This document shows, piece by piece, positions 59,026 through 64,000 of a DNA stretch of 64,000 nucleotides. The notes under the pieces were generated by a model, which made no database searches, had not been told where the DNA came from, and saw nothing but the letters and a program-made list of their open reading frames with translations. Numbering within the stretch: position 1 is the stretch's first letter; each line of letters begins with the position of its first letter. Position numbers and translations under genes: made by a program. Source of the DNA: Cytospora piceicola (taxonomy: Eukaryota; Ascomycota; Sordariomycetes; Diaporthales; Cytosporaceae); assembly GCA_023375675.1 (NCBI GenBank), contig JALQBC010000010.1, positions 868,001 to 932,000 of the forward strand. Direction: 5' to 3'.

Positions 59026-62000
59026 CTTGGATGCTTTCGAAGCTCACGTATGGGGAAACAATATGTCACAACCGAGCGAGCAAAGATGTAGCTCAATATG
59101 ATACCACATCATATACAGAGTCGAGGCATACACCCGGATAAAGTAAAAAGGTGATTTTGCCTATCTGTAAAGGCAGATTGCCTTGATAATTCAACGCCAT
59201 ACTCAGTACGGTACGATACTCAGGATGATCACTGATGATGTCCACCCCCACCAATCCTTGCCCGTATCTTCCAATGCAACGTCCTTCCAGCCTACCACAG
59301 TACCATGCACGTGCAGGTGGCCAGGAACCTTAGGCAGTGCCATATCTGGACTACAGGCTGCATAAGCGTTTGGAGCTGCCATCGTATGACGGTATCTGAC
59401 CTTCGAGATAGATATCGGCACCTGGACCGGCAAAAATCATGCCTTGACCAGTCAATGCAACGCGATTCCCTACTGACTTCGAAGTTGGGTGAGGAGGAAG
59501 CAAGGAGGTTGGAAGGATGTCAACACTGGAGATAAGACTGGAAAGATAGGCGTTTAGAGAGGGAGGGGGTTTAGATTATCACGTCGGTACTCTCTGTCCC
59601 ATATATGTACGTAGGTGTCTCTATCATCTATCTATTCGGGGCTTGCAGAAGTCCGGAGATATTAGGATAGGACGCGGGTGGTCGTTTATTACCGGGGGAG
59701 TTCTGAGCAAGGAACATTTACCCGGAGCTTATCGTTATATCTATACAATATAAAATTCAGGAGAGGCCGCCTCGAAATGCTAGTCTGGGAACGATACCAA
59801 GTCTCAACCTCTACCCTCTCTTTCAGAGGACGCAGTTCTTATCGCTAACTGGATATTGTTATAGTTGTGGTTGTGGTCTTAGTGTTCACCGGGTCCAGGA
59901 GACTTCCTCCGTGAACCGGCGCCGATATATGTTCAGATGTCCTCGGCTGTGCCGATGTGGGGCAAATGCAGGGGTGACGACCGTACTTGTCAGGTTATAA
60001 CAGTGTCTCTAAGCACCTATGATCGCTCTCCTAATACCTGCCGCTGAACTTGCTACCGTAACTACATCTCGTGCGTGAAGCGATATGTGCTGGAGAATGC
60101 AGTCGACCGGTCAGATGTGGGCGCCTGTCGAAGGCGTCGAATAGATTGCCCAGTCGGCCTGGGCGAGGTTGTTGTCAATGGGGGAGAAATGCGGTAAAGT
60201 ATTTCAAGTATGGTTTCGGGTACAGGAAAGTCCTCGATCGAAAAAGTTGCAGATGAGGCAGCTCTAAGATGGATGAAGGCATCGTGAGGGCTGTGGAGCG
60301 CGCTGTGGCATATGTCAACCGTCTCGCGGTTGGTGGGCTTCTGGCGCGGGCCTGCCAAAACGCAAAGCTACCTAGGTAGCCAGTTTCGCAGCGACGACGG
60401 TTTTGGCGTTGAAAAGGCGAGGCCTGATACTGCCCACTGCGACAAGAGCGACGGTCAGGTCAGTTTGGCTGGCTGTGGCGGGTTTGAGGTTGTCGCGACC
60501 GAGACACTATCAAGGACTACCTAGGTATCAAGGGACAGCAGTACGGAAGGGAAGAGACAGCCACGCCAGTTGAGGAACGAGGTTCGATTCACATACAAGA
60601 ATACCACGGGCAGAAGCCTCGAGGTAGTGGGCATGAACAGGAAGAACGGAAGCAGCCAGCTAGATAGGAAGGTGCTTAATTGATGAAATGAAGCATCAGC
60701 ACAGAGTCAGATTGCAGTAGTCTTCATATGCCGCTATCAACAGAAAAGCACACTGACTGCCACTTGACGGCCCCAGAAACAGCCCTCGTGGCTATGCAAG
60801 AGACGTCGCCCCTGTTCTGCTCATCCGAGCAGTTATGTGGCGAGGTTATTTCCCTTGCTCCATGCTCGTCACAGACTGGTGTCAGACACCATAGGGCATA
60901 AAGACAAGCATCTCAAACCCAGGCCAAGGCCCAGTTGAAGTGTTGTTTACAGCGGCGTGCCGGCACTGGAGGAGTTAATGTTTGGAGGGCCCTCACCCCC
61001 GAGACGTCTTGGTAGGCCACCTGGGCAGTCACCACACCCTGCCCTTCACGGCGGCTAGCCGGTATTTAGAGACTGTCGTCTCCTTTGATGATGTTCTTCA
61101 CTGTGGTTACACTGTCAGCAGATTCAGTCAGTACAAGGCAGCAAGGGAAGGGGGTCCAGGTGTTCGTCAGCTGCGGAGAGGCGAGTTGCTCTCTCACACC
61201 TCTAAAAAAACAAACGCACCTTTTATATATCCAAGACCAGTTCGCAATAAAGTTGTGCGCCGACCTATTATACAAGTTACGCAAGGCAGAGGCAGGATGG
61301 AAATACGCTAGGGAGGGTCTGTAACTTAAACCGAAGATTCTAGTTACTACTAGTAATCGATATAATTAATAATACAAGTTCTATAGGGTCACCTAAGTGC
61401 CGTTAAGACAACCTACCCTAGGGTACTTAAAATTATATACAGGGCCTTCTCTCCCTTAGGCTTCCTATTATAGTTATTCATTCTATACTAAGGACTGACA
61501 GCTTTGTGACTATTATCTCTGATTATCACTCTAATTAGTCTTATAGCCAGCCCTTGCCATTTTGGCTCTCGTGACCTTTATACAGGTTATAAGCCCGGAT
61601 CTCTTTTAAATCTGACCATATAAACAGTTTTTCCTAATCTAAGAAGAGCAAAAAGACACTTTTAGGACGATTTAAACTTACTACCTCCTAAATCTTCTAA
61701 TTATAACACCACCTTACTATCATTAGCCGGATCAATTACTACATGTCCTTATTATCACATACTACGAGTGCGACTGTATTTACGATTGCGAATTACACTT
61801 GACATAGCAGACAGAAGCAGGAAGAAGCAGGAAGAAACGGAAAGACGAACTCTCTTTACAGAGATCTAACAGCATCCGCGGGGGACCAGGCCCAACCTCT
61901 TTTCCTGCAGCTTTCTTCCAATCTTCGCGTGTGCTTGGTATGTAATTTGTGTTTTTTAACTTCAGCCTTGGACTTGCTCCTAGAGGTAGGCATTGTTGCA

Positions 62001-63060
62001 AGCTAAAGCTATTATTCTAGAAAGGACAGGAATAATAGGAACAGAGCTAATGATCTTGTTCGTCTTAATGGGAACAGAGTTGATGTTCCTGTTCATCGTT
62101 TACCAGCCAGGATATCTGCATGTAAGTTACTAAATAAGGCTAGCGTTCATATTGACACTCACAGCAGCACTAACACTGTTTTTTTTAGAGCACCGTGTTA
62201 CCCCCCCCCCTGTTAACATATTTCTCTCTTACACTATATAATCTTAAACCTACTTTCTGATATATCTCTATATATACACCTCAGATAATCGTAAAACCAA
62301 GCTTATTAGAACTGTATAGCTTTAAGCTATATAGTAGTATATATAATATATTTTAAAAGCTTTTATATCGATATATAACTAAGAAACTAATAGCTCTTAG
62401 CCGATTTTTACTTTTAAAGTACCGTGTTACCTTCTTCTGTCCAATTTAATTCCTATATATATCTATAAATATAGTTAAATCAAGGTATATAGGTATATAG
62501 GTATATAGGTATATAGGTATATAGGTATATAGGTATGTAGGTATATAGGTGTGTAGGTATATAGGTGTGTAGGTGTGTAGATATATAGGTGTATAGGTAT
62601 GTAGGTGTATAGGTATGTAGGTGTGTAGGTGTGTAGGTGTATAGGTATGTGGTATATAGGTGTATAGGTGTATAGGTATGTAGGTATGTAGGGACGTAGG
62701 GACGTAGGTATCTAGGTGTGTAGGTGTATAAGTGTATAGATGTGTAGGTGTGTAGGTGTGTAGGTGTGTACCTAGGTAGGTATATAGGTATATAGGTGTG
62801 TAGGTGTGTAGGTATGTAGGTGCGTAGGTGTTCCCTCCCCTACAGCGTTAACTGTGCCACTATGGACCTACCTCACAAACCTGATCATCAAACCGACGGT
62901 GGTGGTGATCAAGACAAAGTACCAGCCTGTCCGCCTCAAACTTCAACATCGCCGTCCCTACAGCCTCGAGCCATCTCACCCAGCGCAAGTATTACTATAC
63001 TGTCCTCTTTTCCATCATGATCTTGTTTATGCTAACGCAGCACAGGTTCTTCGGTACGGA
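59026..63060. other. Gene-free stretch, about 4 kb
   Basis: No ORF shows a motif or intron-linked frame. From about 61320 it is AT-rich. CTAGG-core palindromes lie at 60372, 60520 and 61423. Two CACCGTGTTAC / TACCGTGTTAC blocks (62192 and 62420) may be ends of a decayed repeat. Confidence 0.5.
62478..62830. repeat. 8-bp minisatellite GGTATATA / GGTGTGTA
   Basis: About 350 bp of 8-bp units that begin as GGTATATA and shift to GGTGTGTA, GGTATGTA and GGGACGTA variants. It lies about 230 bp before the next gene. Confidence 0.9.
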
Positions 63061-63756
63061 ATGGCGGGGTCTGCTACTCCTGCCTCCCTTGACGGGATAG
63101 CCGACGTGTTTCCCATAGCTCTGTTCCAGGCGAGCGCCCCAGAAGTATCGCGCAACTCACAGCCCTCACCTCGTGAACCGACAAAGGTCAGCACCAAGAT
63201 GGGCGTCACAGCAGCAGGCCTGGATGCCGACGATGACACCGCTGAACGATCTGTTCCTACCCCGCGCAGAATCAACGCCACCCCATGCTTCAAATGTTTC
63301 CTCCAGAGCTACAACGACCACGGCCATCAGTGTATTGTCATGACACGGTCAGGCACAGGTGCGTTCACATATCCCAGGACGTTGTAGAAGTGCTAACGCT
63401 GGCCAGGGAGCTACACCTGCGAGTGGTGTGCTGGTCAAAACATCAACTGTGAGCCTCTCCCGGACGCCGTTGCCCAAGGCATCGAGGACTTTTGGGACAA
63501 GAAGGATACCATGGCAGACACCGAGTTCAAGGAGTCGCACAAGTCTTTCCGACAGGCGATCGCCCCGGTACCACCAATGACGCAGGAACAGATGCGGGAG
63601 AACCTCGAGCTCGAGGCGGTCAAGATCGTGAAGGCGTTGGAAGAGCTGCAAGGCATGCGTGACTTAGTCGCTGCGATGGCCCGAGGCGAGGTTCCGATGC
63701 CTCCGGGCTCTGAGTGGGCGATGGATCCCGCGTTGTGGAACCCGAGAGACTTGTGA
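63061..63756 (+). CDS. Small Cys-rich hypothetical protein
   Basis: Two exons (63061-63358 and 63407-63756; 48-nt intron GTGCGT...GGCCAG) give 215 aa from MAGSATPASLDG. The splice joins HQCIVMTRSGTG to SYTCEWCAGQNINCEPLP, completing a C-x2-C...C...C-x2-C...C array (CFKC, HQC, CEWC, NC) that could bind zinc. The C-terminal half is helical (QEQMRENLELEAVKIVKALE). Similar Cys-rich proteins with this layout are common as unnamed proteins in Sordariomycetes. Function unknown; there is no DNA-binding Zn2Cys6 spacing. Confidence 0.7.
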
Positions 63757-64000
63757 GGTGACGATGATAGTCCCTGGGGCCGCAGTACCTGGAGCTATAC
63801 GATACGTTCTGCAGACTCCAGATAGTTTGTGATAAGTGGGGTCAATGAATGTTATGAACTGAGTGATACACGAGTCTCCTGCTACCTGTCATTGCCCTTT
63901 TCCGCGGCTTGAGCTGTCCACATATCGAGAACAAACACCGAGATGGACACCTTCACCGCTATACCAGTACTTCGTATGAGTATGGAGAAACCGCATTGGT
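63757..64000. other. Window end
   Basis: No feature was recognised after the stop of the Cys-rich gene. Confidence 0.4.

Noticed and set aside
60570..60600. GAGGTTCGATTCAC, another B-box-like string
   Set aside because: No pairing T stem or other tRNA arms around it.
1..64000. CRISPR arrays, operons and bacterial ribosome-binding sites
   Set aside because: None seen; the sequence is eukaryotic.

Overview
The window is nuclear DNA of a filamentous ascomycete (Pezizomycotina, most likely a Sordariomycete). The evidence is short GT-AG introns of about 48-92 nt with CTAAC/CTGAC-like branch sites, fungal-specific families (NACHT-ankyrin NLRs, SesA, a HET-domain relic, a Dal5-type permease, an NRPS-like reductase, an FHA protein of the Tos4/Plm2 type), and AT-rich islands that look like RIP-mutated repeats beside GC-rich genes. 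All exon models were built by hand from splice signals, reading phase and family motifs; none was checked by computation or transcripts.

Layout. 0-2.1 kb: 3' part of an NRPS-like A-PCP-reductase. 3.8-5.7 kb (-): FHA protein with a ten-codon last exon. 7.9-8.9 kb (+): unknown coiled-coil protein. 10.1-11.5 kb (-): decayed HET-domain gene. 12.5-15.8 kb (-): 1045-aa protein with a DUF8035-like segment. 17.0-23.3 kb: an immune-type cluster, namely a NACHT-ankyrin NLR, a tail-to-tail SesA gene and a second SesA gene; all three carry a short G-x-G-[DN]-x-N-[IV] amyloid-like motif. 24.0-26.7 kb: GTAA microsatellites and a RIP-like AT-rich island with a terminal-inverted-repeat (TIR) element. 29.9-30.1 kb: a tRNA-Lys(UUU) gene with a normal anticodon-loop intron plus a 53-nt GT-AG insertion in the D-loop. 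30.4-33.8 kb: relics and minisatellites. 33.8-35.9 kb (-): VMS1. 36.1-36.7 kb: a TIR element with 38-bp perfect ends. 37.4-41.6 kb (-): a second NLR (DUF7708-like, NACHT, zinc-finger-like, ankyrin) with an appended C-terminal helical domain. 42.5-43.4 kb: a broken NmrA-like gene. 43.8-44.9 kb: a compound TIR element. 45.2-48.2 kb (+): SNF2/Rad5-like ATPase. 50-51.6 kb (+): Gemin2/Brr1-like. 51.9-52.9 kb (-): ribonucleotide reductase inhibitor (Spd1/Dif1 type). 54.6-55.2 kb (-): eS27. 56.0-56.8 kb (+): phosducin-like Plp2. 57.2-59.0 kb (-): Dal5-family permease. 63.1-63.8 kb (+): small Cys-rich protein.

How it fits together. Housekeeping genes (Vms1, Gemin2, RNR inhibitor, eS27, Plp2, tRNA-Lys) alternate with accessory, fast-evolving blocks (two NLR loci, two SesA effectors, a HET relic, pseudogenes, TIR elements). 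The best candidate for an undescribed system is the 17.0-23.3 kb NLR/SesA/SesA cluster, readable as a receptor plus two amyloid-gated effectors. The second NLR may carry an integrated Mediator-like domain. The most unusual single feature is the tRNA gene with a spliceosomal-looking intron.
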